Shown piece after piece: positions 47,889 through 61,049 of a DNA stretch of 64,000 nucleotides. The DNA is from Thermothielavioides terrestris NRRL 8126 (lineage: Eukaryota; Ascomycota; Sordariomycetes; Sordariales; Chaetomiaceae). The translations under genes and the position numbers were made by a program. Each line of letters begins with the position of its first letter. The stretch's first letter is position 1. The notes beneath the pieces are model-generated. The model was not told the origin of the DNA. It saw only the letters and a list, made by a program, of their open reading frames with translations, and did no database searches. The DNA lies in NCBI RefSeq assembly GCF_000226115.1, contig NC_016457.1, positions 2,914,001 through 2,978,000 of the forward strand, written 5' to 3'.

Positions 47889-48620
47889 TTTCCCTTTCGA
47901 GCTTACTATACACTTCTATAGGCAAGTTCGTACCTTAAAAGCTCTTTTAGTAGGCACTTCTTATCGTCGCTACTCTTTAAGCTACTCTCTATATGTAGCT
48001 CGCTCGGTTTACGAAGGTCTAGTTGGCTATAGTGGCTGATCTTACCGTCTTTTATACTCCTTTATCTCCTTAATATATACGTCCTAGCCCTACTACTATA
48101 CTAGATACTTGTACTTATAAGCGAAAGTATAGTCGTATAGGTCGTATAGTAGTAGGCAAAGTAGATGTCTAGGCTTCTTAGGCTCTTTACAAGGGCGCTT
48201 ACTACAGTGCTACACTGAAGGTAACGTCTAGCTAGATGACGTAGGTAATCTATATATCTGAAGATACTTCTATACTAGCGTATAAGGCATTTTAAGGTAG
48301 TCTAGCCTCCTTATAAGCGTATAGACGAGCGTCTCCTCTTCCTAGAGGTAGAGATCGAGTACCATCTTCTTAAAGGCTGCCTATACTAGTGCTCTAAGGT
48401 CCTTAACTAGGTCGCTACTAAGGAGGCGCTCCTAGTCTATCTTGTCTATAGGGGCATTAATAAACCTTTGTATTACAGTCGCTCGTAGTATAGTAATCTT
48501 TATAATCTTAGCTTCAATATCCTACTAGGTTAATATATTATCAAGATCTTCTATAAATGTTACTAATAGACCTAAAGTAGCTTACTAGTCCTCTAGTCGG
48601 AGGGGTAGAATAGTACTAGG
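47889..48620 (-). pseudogene. C-terminal part of the accessory frame in element E
   Basis: Matches 40,446-41,168 of element C, including the YDLYDYTFAYKYKYLV and KEYKRR coiled-coil-like text that runs into the polypurine tract. The catalytic part of the Ulp1-like domain is missing. Confidence 0.8.
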
Positions 48621-48639
48621 TCGATAGGCTAAACTTTGT

Positions 48640-51600
48640 TTACAATATTCTTCTAGAGTATAAACGTCCTTAGGGCCTCCCTAAACTTATAATAGAATAC
48701 CCGCCTTAGCCTTCTATTGGAAAAGGGGTTTCTAATCGGGGTCCTCCTCTTCCCTTTTAAATAGGGCAACAATTTGATTTTACCCTTCTTCTTCCGTCTA
48801 GACGAAGAAGACAACGAATAAGAATGTATAATGTGAAAAAGAGTACTAAAGAGTAGTATATAGGACTTCTATAAAATGAAATAAAAAACCGCTTTACCTA
48901 TATAATTGTCGAGGAAACTAAGGGTAGTCTCGCCCTCCTCTATCTCTATCTAGTTAAAGATTCTTTTGGGACTCTTCGTTAATCTCTAAAATTGCTTTTA
49001 AGCGGATAGTTATATCAAAGATAATAGGCGATTCTATTAAACAATCTTCTTAGAGACAATATATACCTAGACCATCTTCCCCTTTATAATTAGATTAATA
49101 GTAATTAAGTTGCTATTGTAGTAATCGAAGGCTAGAGCGGTATCCTTGACGAATAATATACCGAAGATTACTTTGTAGCTACTAGCAATGTCCTTAGTTA
49201 CAAAGAAGTGAAGGTTAATGCCGACTCCTCCTAGATACAAAGTGACCTAAGTCTTTCTAATAAACGGTGCTAAGCTATAAAGACCCTTTGAGATGACTTT
49301 AGTAGGCCAATATAGTATCGTATACTTCTCGATAATACTTATCGAAATATAGTTATACTCTAAACCAAAGTCGATCAAAGCAAAGTGCTTATTATAATAG
49401 CTTTTCTCGAACTAGATATATAGAGTAGAAAGAGACTATACTTTTGTTATTATACTAAGTTCTATACGCTATAAGACTAAAAGTATTGAGATAGACTTTT
49501 AGAGCAAAGTATAAATATAATCGTCAACGTCTCTAGATAGACCCTTATAAATCCAACGCTCTTAGAGGCTTCCTATATAGATGCCCTATACACTATCCTT
49601 AGTAACTCTAAAGATTGCTAGAACCATCTTAGTCTAACTAGAGGAAGAGTCGTCAAGCGTATTTATATTAGTATATAGAGCCTATATATAGACCTCTATA
49701 TCTTTTAGTACAATAGTCGGTCTATTAGGCTTAGGAATACTAAACCCTTTATAGTCAATGACCTTAATATCGGCGAAAATGCCCTATAAATATACGATTA
49801 GAGCATCCTTGTACTTAAGCGAGATATAGACTAAGTTATTAAAGGTTAGACCAATCTTCGCCTTTATTGTAGTATAGATCGTATCTTTTATATATAAAGG
49901 TAATGTAGCAACCTTCGATGTAGGCGGCTTAGACTATAGCTCCTCTTTCTTTGTATAATTCGCTATAGCTAGGTTCTTAAAGATAGTTATACGAGGAGGC
50001 TCCGCTAGAGGTATAGGAGTACCGCCTATCTAGAAGTTATCTTCCCTTTCGTCCTTAGCGAACCAACGTTTAGTAAACGGTACACTTTGAAGTATAGTCT
50101 CTACTTCCTCGTCTACTTCCTCCTTAGCTTCCCCCTCGGTCTAGTCAAAGAGAAGAAGAGGTAGTCGATGGAATTCGTTAGCCTTTAGCGTAGGCTATAG
50201 AACAACCTTCTAAGTCAAGATATAACCTCCCTTTAATAGAACTGTATAAAACAACAACTGATTAGACGCTATATAATAGAAGGCGGAGGTAAGCTTAGGC
50301 TCCCCTTTATATATAAGACAATTGATCGTTGTCTAGATAGTCGTAGGCTCCTAATATAGTTTAGGCTACTAGAGGTAGTGCTTATTTAGTACTAAGGATA
50401 TATTTAGCTTAAACGAACGACTATTTAGGCGCTTATACTCGCGATAATACGCCTAGTATACAAGGTAGCTATTATACTATAGGCAATAGGCTATATATAT
50501 AAGGATAAGCTAGCTAATCTTACTAACCTCTTGTATATTATTAATATCTATCTTCGTAAAGGTCATCGTCTTAGCTAGCGTATAGCCCTTTTTACTCCTA
50601 TCGCCAAGGCAGTAGTCTATACCTTTGTAATATATTAGACCTATAGCTATAGCTTTTATAGCTTCTATATACTCGAGGACTATATAGTTAGAGTCATTGT
50701 AATAGTAGCAATAGCTAGAGCTTATAGGTCTACTATAGTTAGAAGGACAACTATCAATATATAGGCCAATGATAAAGCTAATACGTCTCTCCTATAAATA
50801 GCTCTACTACTAGAAATATATCTAGAGAACCTCGATCTTATTAAGAGTAGGATCAATTCTATATAAACAGAGGGCCTTGATCTTCTATTCGAACTACTTA
50901 GCAATCTTCTACTTCTAAATATATAGACGCTAGAGCTAATTAGCTAGATCGTCGATATCGTTAGGCATAGGTATAAGAGCTTTCTTTAGCTCCTCCTCTT
51001 TCTACTTTTATAGCTTAGAGGTCGTCTTGACAGTAGGCGTAGCCGAAGGTAAGTAGTACTTCTATAGATCGATCTTACACTTATAGATCTTAAGAAAAAG
51101 GTCTTCTACGTTAAGACTCTTCTAAAGAGTATCTTAAACGAACTTAAGGAAGTCTACCTACTTTGTAATATAGATAGAGTCTTTATCGTCCTTCTTCAAA
51201 GTATATTAATAGTCCTTAAAAGCTATTTAGATCTACTAATTAAACGTATACTATATAGTCGAAACGATTATATACTATAGCTCTTTACGAACTTTAATAG
51301 AGGCGACAATGTATATATAGTTGATCAACTCGAAGTAGTTATAGATAACTTTACTAACTAGCTAGCATCTCCCTTCGATTAGATTATAAAGGTAACCTCT
51401 ATCTCTATACTACTTAGGATCGTCGCCTTTCTAGCGCTTTAGGAACTTAGCCTTGAAAGTTACCTAGGTCTCTTAGTCCTTTTTCTCCTAATAATAGATA
51501 ATAAGCTAGATTATAGTATTATACCAAAGCTTAAATAGGTATATACAAATCTTGTTATTAATAACCTAATAAGCTTTATATATCTCTTTAAAAGTCTTGA

Positions 51601-52150
51601 TCTAACGTATAGCATTCTAACTAGAGAAGCGGCCTTAAAGGCCGGCCTTCGCTAGGGTTAGAAAAGTTATACTAAGCGCGATAGTAAGAATGTACTTAGT
51701 TATCTTCTTTAGAGCTTCGGCTTCGGAGAGACTAGAAGATATTACTATAGATACCTCTATATAGACAAGTGGAGTAGAGGTATTTAGCGAAGACGAAAGA
51801 GGTATCTACACTACTTTGGCCAAGTCTTTTTCACTTAGTATACTTTGGAAAGGCTATAAGATAGATATATCCTTAGACTCTCCTTCGGAGATTGACGTTA
51901 AGATTAATAGTATTATAGAGGTTGATAGAATTCCTAGAGCTTCTATAGACAATATATATATATATCGCTAGAGTCTAGTCATTAGACGCTTAGCTATTGT
52001 CTTCGAAAAAGGCAACGACTATATCGATAGACTATAAAAAGACTAATATATATACTTCTATAGGAATATCGACTCCTTTGACGTCTATCTAGAGGAAGAA
52101 AACCTCTTAAGAAGCTAAGTTCCTTCGGAATATATAGTCTAAACGCTTTA
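48640..52150 (-). pseudogene. Gag and protease region of element E
   Basis: Aligns with 29,900-33,380 of element C in reverse orientation. The - strand frame has the same capsid-like text and knuckle region (near 50,700) with RIP stops. It is the main coding content left in E. Confidence 0.8.
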
Positions 52151-52829
52151 AAGGATAACTATAGGTTCCTTGCAGATCATCTAGATACCCTTAGCAACCA
52201 ATACACTAGACCCAACTAGTGTAATAGCGATAAAAGTATAGTTCTTAAAAAGAAAAGCAAAAGTCTACGCTAAAACCTTATATCTAATATAAAACAGTAC
52301 TAGATATATTGTTAAAAGGAGCTAAGTGTCGTAAAGGTATAGTCCTAAGCTTAGAAGCTCGCAAATAGCTACTATATTTAACCGCTTTTGTAACTAGTTT
52401 AGCTAGACTAAGGAAGAAAATAATAATCGATGAAAATTCTACCTTTGTCTCTATTTAGGAGGACAGAACTATCGTCTTTCGATTAGGTTAGCGTTTTACA
52501 ACCGCTATATCGATAATAACGAAGCTTCAATAGGTCTTCGAAGTATTAGAGATAACAGAATATCTTTTCGATGCCCTACGCTGTCTAGGCAAAGGAAGGT
52601 CTCCTAGGACAAGGTCTCAACAGACCCCTAGAACATATATACCTCAACAGGTTTCTACACCTCTTGGAGATACTAGTATCGATATACTAGAGCCTCAACA
52701 GATCGGCTATATCGTCGTCGTATAGCTATCAATATAGCATCGTATAGTTCTACGATCTTAGAAGACTTCGTAGTCTGTATTATCCCGTTTAGACATAGAG
52801 CTAAGCTCCTTCCTAATTAAACCCCTATT

Positions 52830-53326
52830 TAAAATAGTGTAAAACCTCTATATCAACCTACCCTACTATACCTAAGATTAGGCGTATAAGATAGCTCCTA
52901 AAGAAATATAGTATACCTCTAGACGAATAAAGATAGTATATATCGAGTAGTAGGAAGGATATCTCCTAAGAGGAAAACATGTAGCTCAGGTACGTCTAGT
53001 GGGATATAGTAGAAAGACAAAATACAATAAGAATATAGTCAGAGTTCAATAGCTCGAATACCCACCGTCTAGATAGAGGTAAAACAACGAAAAGAGAGGC
53101 TCAACAGCCTTCCTAGAAGAAGGAAGACCACCAACGTAGTGTCAACGAACGTATATTGACAACTGCTTAATGTCTTGCTTGATAATAAAGAAGATGGGCT
53201 CAGCCCACTTAAATACATATGATCAAAGGGCCAGACCCCCTAACAACGAATACAACGCTCTAAGACAAACAGAAAAGCAGAAAAACTAGGTCCCCTCATG
53301 TCCAGATAGTCCATCACCCCAATCCA
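52830..53326 (-). repeat. 5' LTR of element E (497 bp)
   Basis: On the - strand it starts TGGATTGGGG and ends CACTATTTTA. Its outer part keeps many CA/TG dinucleotides and is the least RIP-changed copy of this LTR in the window. GTAG follows at 53,327. Confidence 0.93.
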
Positions 53327-55400
53327 GTAGTCTAGCTATATTCTATCTTAGATATTGGTAGGCTTATCGATATCTATAGATAGTAAGTTGTTTAGAGGGG
53401 AAAATGTAGGTTTAGCCTTCTAATCTATAGATATAGTAGAAGGTCTTTTAGGCTCGCTACTAGGCCTACTATTACTATCTAGTATATTAGGTTCTTTTAT
53501 ACTAGGTGTAGTAACAGTGGGAGAAGGAGGTAGGGCAGGCTAGCTAGGCCTACTTTGTATAGTATCTATAGAAGTTAGATCTTTATCTATATCTACTATA
53601 TCGTCTACCCCTCCTCGAACTGTATTTTCCTCTTTATAACTACTATTTAAAGGGGTCTCCAAGGTAGTAATCCTAGATATAGTATCTAGCTTATCTAGTA
53701 TCTTAACGAAGGATGATTTTACTACTACCCTTCTAGTAGAGATCTAAACTAAGTAGGTCTTAGAACCTAGAACTGCTATAAGCCTACTAGCCTCTGTACA
53801 AGGTAGTAGTTTTAGAGACTTAGACCTTTTCTCGTGCGGTATAAGCAGTTCTATATTAGAACCTATAGCTCTATACCGGCCTAAATTAGGCTAATGAGTG
53901 ATACTAGGCTCTAGTTCGTCGAACAGAGCTTGGTAGAGTGTTAGGTCCCTATTTGTTACCGCTATAGAATTGATTAATTCTACTATACTAGGCAATATAA
54001 AGTACTAAAGGTACTGTAGCAATTGGAGTCGAACTATAGTAGCCTATACTCTATTAAGTAGAACGCATATAAACCGCTTAGCTAAACTATTCTGCTCGTG
54101 AGTATATAGGTTAGAGGTTGAATAATCAATGCCCTTCTTAGCTAGCCAACTTTGTAATAGGCTATTTACTTTATTACTACTATCGAAGTGTAATTTAGAA
54201 GGGTATCTTCTATATTTGTTCTTAAGGCCTCTAAAAAGGCCTTTAATAGCATTTAGAACAGTAGGACCCTCCTTATTTAGTAGAAGTATAGCCCACCTAT
54301 ATCTTAACTTTCTATCCACTAGCAGAAGGCACATTGGGAGTTTGTTGTAGGGAATTGGCTTTATCTGTAATGTATCGCCCTTTATAGAGTCTAGAACGTA
54401 CGGTAGGTTAGGAATAGGCTTAAAAGCCACCCTCCTAATAGCTTTAGCTTTGTTGTAAGTAGAGCATTGAAAATCAATCTCCTTTATAGAGTCTATATTA
54501 GGTATACCGCTTATAATTTTAGCGGTTTTCTTAAGAAAGCGTAGGCTAAGGTAGCCTAGCCTAACGTGCTACAATAGAGCTACTTTTAATAGCTTTCTAT
54601 AGCTACTACTATCGCTAGTAGTAACTATAATAAGCTCTATAAGGCTACTACTTTCGGTAGTTCAACTCTAGGAGGTATCCTAACACCCTTCTAACTTACT
54701 ACTGGGGTCGCCTAGGTCAATAGGACCTTTTCCACTAGGCCTACCCCGGCTATAGCCCTCATTAGGACTTGGTTTAGACTCTACAAGCCTAGTAGGCTTG
54801 CCCTCTATAGAGCCTTTAGAGCTATCTAGCTCTATATCGCTAGAATTAGAGCCTTCTAGCTCTTCAACTCTAGTATAACTATCCTTTTAACTAGAGGGTT
54901 TAGAAGGTAGTTCAACTACTAGCTCTTAGCTAGCTTGCTTCCTCTAGAGCTCGGCTAGGCAATACCTACTAGCTATTTGAATATAGCTAGTTAGGTATAG
55001 TCTAGGCGTTTATTAGCCCTCAACTTTTAAAAAGAACCTTAAAGCCTCGAAATCTAGTAGGGCAATAGGCTAGTTCGAAGGCCTATATAAGGTATTACAT
55101 TCTAAATAGCTACTAGCTTTATAGTGTCGAATACCGCTTATTAGATTGATGTTTAACTAGGGGATATATAGAGCTTTCTAAAGCCTTAGCTCTATATATT
55201 TTAGTAGGTTCTTTTGAACTAAGACCTTGAACACTGCTATGCTACTACCTAGAGGCTTCAATGGTCCTCTACCTATATAGATAGAGCCTAGAGTGCTATT
55301 GTTTAGCCTATAGTCATTATTAAACTACTTTTTACTGTTGATAATATAGTCTATAGACCCTATATTATACAATAGAGAGTCTTTAAATATAGAGTGGTTA
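53327..55400 (-). pseudogene. Integrase-side pol region of element D
   Basis: Copia pol upstream of RT, cut off from it by element E. The best-preserved part is the integrase core at 54,044-54,430. The flanking sequence is readable only in pieces. Confidence 0.75.
54044..54430 (-). pseudogene. Still-open integrase core fragment of element D (128 codons)
   Basis: A rare frame without stops in the RIP block. It reads CLLLVDRKLRYRWAILL, GLFRGLKNKYRRYPSKLHFD and GIDYSTSNLYTHEQNSLAKR. This fits the D(x~60)D(x35)E arrangement of Copia integrases, ending in the TPYTPEQNGxAER-type motif. Gly positions read Ser (NS), consistent with G-to-A changes. It is a fragment, not a gene. Confidence 0.88.
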
Positions 55401-57150
55401 TAGGAGCCATTGTAAAGCGTATCCTCTATAATACTAGCCTTCTTAGTAGCCTTCTTTATAGTAGAAAGACCACTAGGAGATAGTATTTCTTTAGTATCTA
55501 TATCCTCTAAAGAACTATCGCTATACTAGCTACTAGCGATATTGTAGGAGCTTGCTATATAGGTAAAGGAGGGCCTATTGCCTTTCTAGTTATTAGAAGG
55601 CTTAGAGCCCTTCTTCTACTTCTTACTACCCTTCTAGCCTTAGCCTTTAGGCTCTTTAGGCCTAGAGCCTTGCGGCTTAGAGCCTTTAAAGCCCTTATTT
55701 TTAAAGCCTTTAAAGGCTCTATTAGCTATCTGTTTAGCTAAGGTAGAGGTTAGGTTCCTCTATTTTTCAACTAGGTTAGCCATTAGGAAGTTGAAGTCTA
55801 GCACTTCAGTGCTAGAGCTTAGTACCTATATAGTACGTAATGTACTACACTACTATTTAGTCTACTAAGGAAAGGCTTTTTCTATAGCTTATAGATAGTA
55901 GTTCACTTGATCTATAGGCTAGATAACCACCTCTGCAAAGGCCAACCTACTAATTAAGTTGGAAAAACTAACGTTAAAATCGGCTAGCGAACTACTATAG
56001 CTATTGAATTTCAAAGCGTAGTACTCTCTATATAGAGAGTCTCGTTGAATTTTAGCAAAGTAGGAGTACTATTGTACTAGAAGCCTATAGGCTTCGATAG
56101 GGCTAGTTTGCCAAGCTATAATAGCCTATAGCCTAGGCCTAATACTATTTTATAAAAGCATTAGAACTATAGCCTATGGCTAATTACTATAGTAGGCTAT
56201 ACTAGTGGGATCACTAGTAAAATTAGGAAGGCTAAGGGCCCTAAATATAATATTTAGAGCCTATTTCCAGAGTTTGAAGTTCTCTAGGCCTATAAGCCTC
56301 TAAGTCTCTAGAAATTTATAAACCTTCTTTGATAGCTCCTTAGCTAGCTCACTAATAATAGGTGAATCAGTAGCTATAGTATTTAACGCCTCTTTGGAAG
56401 CAGGTATAGGTTGAGAGGCAGTACTAGTAGCAGTAGTAGAACTACTACTATTACTAGCACTGGCTTATACTCTTAGAGCCTCTAGTTAGCTAACTAACTA
56501 GCTTACTATATCTTGCTACTAGGCTATTTAGAGCCTTTAGGCCTCTAATCTAGCCTTTGCTTCCTCCTACTAGGCTAGATCCTCTATTTTAGAGTCCCCC
56601 TCTATATCTAGGCCAAGCCTCTATATAGGCTCCTATACCCTAGGGCTAGTCCTAGTACCGCTAGGCTAGATAGCTATCTAGTAAAGCTCTAGCCTTACTA
56701 AGCCTAAGCCTCTTTTTAGGTCTTTACTAGTATAGTAGGTTCTATACTAGGCCTACTATTAGGCTTTCCTACAGATAGAGCGTTTTATATACTTACAGTA
56801 GTATAACTACTATTCGCTATCTAGTGGTAGTTCTAGTTACCTAGAACCAATGACCTCTATAGGGCTACTATCCTAATACAATACTATATAGGATAAGGGT
56901 TTTACGTAGTACTAAGCCTACAACTACTGGCTATAGCAGTAGACAATGTTTTTACACTGCGTTTTACCTACCCTACTAGGACAAGATAGAACTAACAGGT
57001 GATTAGGCTATTAGAAGGGCCTATTCTAAGTCCCTCGAGGGTATTCTACCCTCTGTTTTACACCCCTAGTAGGCAACTACAGCTTACGAATTTAGTGGAC
57101 GTATAGCTAATATATAGGCCTCAAGGGCACTATTTAACAGGCCTAAATAG
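55400..57150 (-). pseudogene. Gag region of element D
   Basis: On the - strand a Lys/Gly/Ser-rich basic tail (KGFKGSKPQGSRPKEPKG, about 55,730-55,630) follows a helical region at 55,780-56,700, where Copia gag and its basic nucleocapsid end are expected. A Ser-rich tract lies near 56,420-56,465. No zinc knuckle was identified with confidence. Confidence 0.6.
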
Positions 57151-57235
57151 GCTCTGTTTGCCTTATTAATTTCCTAGCACAATCAACTAACTAATAGTAT
57201 TAGTTTTAAACAACGATAGGCCTCTGCTTAACTCG

Positions 57236-57330
57236 CTTCGAGGCTTCTAACCTTCTAAGGGGCTTCTAACTCGCTAGGGGGCTTCTAACCTACTAAGGCT
57301 TCTAACCCACTAAAAGGGGCTTCTTTTAAA
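57236..57330. repeat. Short tandem repeat GGCTTCTAACC
   Basis: GGCTTCTAAC recurs four times within about 70 bases, and GGCTTCT a fifth time at the end, with 17-24 bp spacing. It lies in the leader of element D near the 5' LTR. Function unknown. Confidence 0.75.
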
Positions 57331-57432
57331 GCTAATAAAGGAACCAACTAAGCTTTTTTATAGCGATTAAGCTCTAAAGATAAACCTTATAAGCCTATAG
57401 AACCTAGATAGTGCACTTCTAGGCTTATAACC

Positions 57433-58169
57433 TATTGAGATTAGGTTATTCTAGAAGCTTTGTAGCACTATAGCTTAGAACTAGGCAGAAGAACTTAGAA
57501 GGGCTTACAAGGCCTAATAAGCCTATAGCCTTCTATAGTGGCAGTGCAGCATAGGCTAGATAAAGGACTAATATAGGCTTGCGTTGCGTTGAACAGTTGT
57601 TTATATTCCACTATTGAGCGAGCATCTCCTCTCTCGCTTATATACCCACCGGCCTAGGTGCAGTGTTCTACACGAGCTAGCGGGCTATAGGGTGGATTTC
57701 CCACACTCGTAAAACTCATTTAGCTAGGTTTTCTAAAAAATTGGCTCGCAAGCTCGCGAACTAGCTCTAACTAATCACCGGTCCCACTGCCTCTGTAGCC
57801 CTACCTACTTTAACCCTAAATTTGAAGGCCTTACCAACCTTAACTCTAAATGGTATATATATAGATATATAGTCCTTTGACTAAGGTATCGATATATATA
57901 GGCTAGTTCTATTTTAATAAAAGTTTAGCTAAGATGTAGCTGTTCAAATATAGTGGGTGCAGGGTAGGTCGGAGGTGCAGGGTAGGTCGTGTAGGAGAGG
58001 TGCAAGGTAGGTCGGTTGGGAGCAGTGCAAGGTAGGTCCTTTAGGAGACAACCACCACTGCGCTAGAGGTGTAGGGTAGGTGGCTCGGGGTAACCACCTT
58101 ACTATAACTACTACTATAGCAGTTCTCTAATACTATTTACATAGCCTACTTGCTATAGTAGGTTTAACA
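57433..58169 (-). repeat. 5' LTR of element D (737 bp)
   Basis: Partner of 44,473-45,209. It starts TATTGAGATTAGG (TG changed to TA) and ends TTTAACA. AGAGT follows at 58,170-58,174. Confidence 0.94.
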
Positions 58170-58174
58170 AGAGT

Positions 58175-58197
58175 ATATTATTATTATTATTAATCTT
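58175..58197 (-). repeat. 3' simple-repeat tail of the LINE
   Basis: ATATTATTATTATTATTAAT on the + strand equals TAA repeats at the 3' end of the LINE on the - strand. TAA-repeat tails are known from I-clade elements. Element D inserted within about 5 bp of this tail. Confidence 0.75.
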
Positions 58198-59450
58198 ATA
58201 CCAAAGAGGCATTTAGTGCCTCACTACTGAGGGCAAGCGGTCCCTCTACCTCTATATACACCACTTATATACAGCGCTCGCACTACGTTCCTACTACGTA
58301 GGGCAGGCCTCCCCAACTTCCCCCTTTCTAACTTGCTAGAACTCACCTTTCTAGCCTAGTAGCGACAGAGATATAGCGGCCTATATAGCCCGTTACACAC
58401 TACTTGCTTATGCGGTACGCCCCTAGCGCAAGCGCCTTAGTCGCTAAGCGTGTAGTATATATAGGGAGAGCGGCTAGAGGCTAACCTTCTTACGCCTCTT
58501 CTTCCTTTTATAACCCTTACCTATATCACTGTTCTTATAGCTATTCGCTAGAGGCTCCTCCACTGTGCTACCCTAGCTGTTATACGCTGACTATACGCTC
58601 GTAGATCCTTCCGCCACTCCCCTATATCCTACCTCGCCCTCAACGTTCAGTTTAAGCGCTAGCCGGTATTCCTATAGACGCCTAGTATATATTAGCTACC
58701 CTATAAGCGCCTAAGCGCCTCTCCTACTCCTAAATAGCGTAAATAGCGTATATTGGTCCTAGACACTAGGCCTTCCTACTATAACTACTAGGTCCTTATA
58801 GTATATTGTAAAGTAGGCGACGGTCTTAGATACCTCTCTATAGCGATAGAGTAGTATAGGTATATCTAGTATACCTTTCTAGAATAAGAACTACCTTAAG
58901 CTAATAGCTCCTATATATGCCTATATAAAGAGAGAGCTCTATATTTTACTAAGGTCCTTATATATCTATAATATCTAGGCAAGGGGCTCTAAGCTATATA
59001 GGTTAGCTACTTCTCTATAGCGTACCCTTTCTAGCCTCCTAGTATCTATATAGCGTATCTATAGCTCTCTATATACCTTCTACTCCTCTACTATAACTAT
59101 ATCTACGTTAATATAAAGCTAAGGCTCTTAGGGCCTCTATCTATCATCTTCGCTACTCTCGCTCTACGCTTCTTCTATTACTATAAAGTGGTATAAAAGA
59201 AGCTATTCCTTAGCCTATATTTACCTCCGTTCGATAGGAGAATCCTCTATAATTAGCCTTGTCCCTAGGGCACAACGTATATAGCGCCTCCTCTTTAGCT
59301 TTGACACTACCTTCGTATATACATTGTATAAGAGCTATATAAACCCTATTCTCTAGAGCCTTTACTCAGTATATACCGCCTAGCGGTTGAAGTATAAATG
59401 GATAGAGGGCACTTAGGTCTTACTCTTAAGATTATATACTAGTATAGCCT
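58197..59450 (-). pseudogene. LINE ORF2 C-terminal and 3' untranslated region
   Basis: On the - strand, protein-like sequence continues from RT to about 58,480, ending in a basic KGYKRKKRRKK stretch, then non-coding GC-richer sequence to the tail. Confidence 0.6.
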
Positions 59451-59499
59451 TATATATACCTATAACTACCTAAAGGCAACCTAACTATATTGCGCTAAA

Positions 59500-60750
59500 G
59501 CTATATATGATCTTATATAGAGTCCCTCTAACCAACGTCGAAGTATACTACGCTACTACCCTATATAAAAGGACATTCCTAATGACTTTTATATAGATCT
59601 CCTAAGCTTATACAATATATACCCTATACGTTTTCGCTATAAGCCTTATAAAGGCGAACTTCTATATAGCTATCTTCGCCTCTACTACCTTTTTATATAC
59701 TTTGAAGGAGAGTTTATAATCTAGCTATATACTAAAGAACTTCGCTAATTCTACTAAGGTAAGCCCTAGTTGGCCTTTACCTAAGATGTTGACGACCTTA
59801 GTATATAGCCGCTACGCCCTTATAAAGTAGATAAGCTCGCTCTTTATAAATTTAAACTATATATCCCGCTCTATTATCTATTTCTTATACTCGGTAAACC
59901 CCCTTTCTAATATACAATAGTACGCTAGTATATCCTATCTAAATGTAAAGAGGTTAATGTCATCTATGTACTTAACTATTAAGAGCCTAGTATATACCTC
60001 GAAGGTATAAAACAAAGGGGTAATAAAGAGGATAAATAGCGCTAGCGATAGTGGCGAACCCTACAATGTACTTTGCTATAGAGTTGTAGGCTTAGCTATA
60101 ATTCTATTGAACTATAAGCGCACTATACAATCCTTAAAATAGCTCTTTAAAAGTATAATCAACTTTCTCTCGAAGCTAAGCTCCTAAAGTATATATAATA
60201 GCTAGACCTAGTCGACCTAGTCGAAGGCGCCTTTTAAGCCTAGTTGTAATAGCAAGGTATAGACGCTATACGCCTACGCCGTCTTTACTATATTGGTCAC
60301 TACCTAGATCGCTACCTCTATAGACCTATACTACTAGAAGCCTATCTATATCTCTAGAAGCAGCTTATATACCTTAGCTATATATATTATATAATCTATA
60401 ATAGCTACTTCAATAATTTTACCTACTATACTAAATAGCGATATTAGATAGTATACTCTAACCTCTGTCAACTACTCTAGAGACTTCCTAAACTTCCTAA
60501 GGACGACTACCTATATAGCGTAGAATCTATATAGGAAGTGCTCTAGCTTAAAGTAGGTATATATAATTGCTATAAACACCTTTAATAGCTTACCCTCCTT
60601 GTTATAGGCCTTAAAGAACTTATTGAAAAGGAGGTCCTCGCTAAATGCTTTATTTAATCCTATATAGCTTATAATCTCTATAATCTTAATACTATAGACC
60701 TCCTAGTTAATAGGCGCAATATTACGAAAAGACCCCTTAGGCTAGTCTCG
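59500..60750 (-). pseudogene. Reverse transcriptase region of the LINE
   Basis: On the - strand the order is GAFDQVD-like core A, LQGSPLSLALFILFITPLF (the QGSPLSPxLF motif) and KYIDDINLF, with the catalytic YIDD intact at 59,956-59,970. These are diagnostic of non-LTR RT. Gln and Trp codons are frequently stops. Confidence 0.9.
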
Positions 60751-61049
60751 GTTGAAGATACTATCGTACTACGCCTATAGTATAGGAAAGAAGCGCCCTA
60801 CTAGCGCCTTAGCCTTCTAGATATACGCTATAGCGCTCTAGGGCTCGCTAGGCCCTAGCTAGAGCGCTAGTAACACTAAAGGTTCAAGGCGTTAATAGCT
60901 TTAAAGTCGTATCTACCTCTTAATATCCTATATCAACTTCTACTCCCTCGACGCTCTAGCGAAAGAGTAGCGCTAATATAGTATCTATAACCGTCTAATA
61001 TAACACTTAAACTACTATACTGCCTTGTAGTAATATACTTAGATGCTTG

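Larger units (their letters stand above)
47390..53326 (-). mobile_element. Element E: pol-less deletion derivative of the element C family
   Basis: LTRs match those of C, and the internal sequence aligns with C from the leader through gag (about 52,829-48,660). It then jumps to the C-terminal ~720 bp of the accessory frame. The junction, at about 48,605-48,640, corresponds to roughly 33,380 and 40,446 in C, a loss of about 7.06 kb. That removes RT, RNase H, integrase, the antisense frame and the protease core. It is flanked by GTAG (47,386-47,389 and 53,327-53,330) inside element D. Confidence 0.9.
44473..58169 (-). mobile_element. Element D: Ty1/Copia retrotransposon, interrupted by element E
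   Basis: Bounded by 737-bp LTRs with a perfect 5-bp duplication AGAGT (44,468-44,472 and 58,170-58,174). Order on the - strand: leader, gag, integrase, [element E], reverse transcriptase, RNase H, 3' LTR. Without E it is about 7.8 kb. Parts keep more CA/TG than A-C, and one integrase stretch is still open, suggesting lighter or later RIP. Confidence 0.93.

Noticed and set aside
50722..50904. 60-codon open frame on the - strand in element E
   Set aside because: Fragment of the degraded gag region without stops by chance, not a separate gene.
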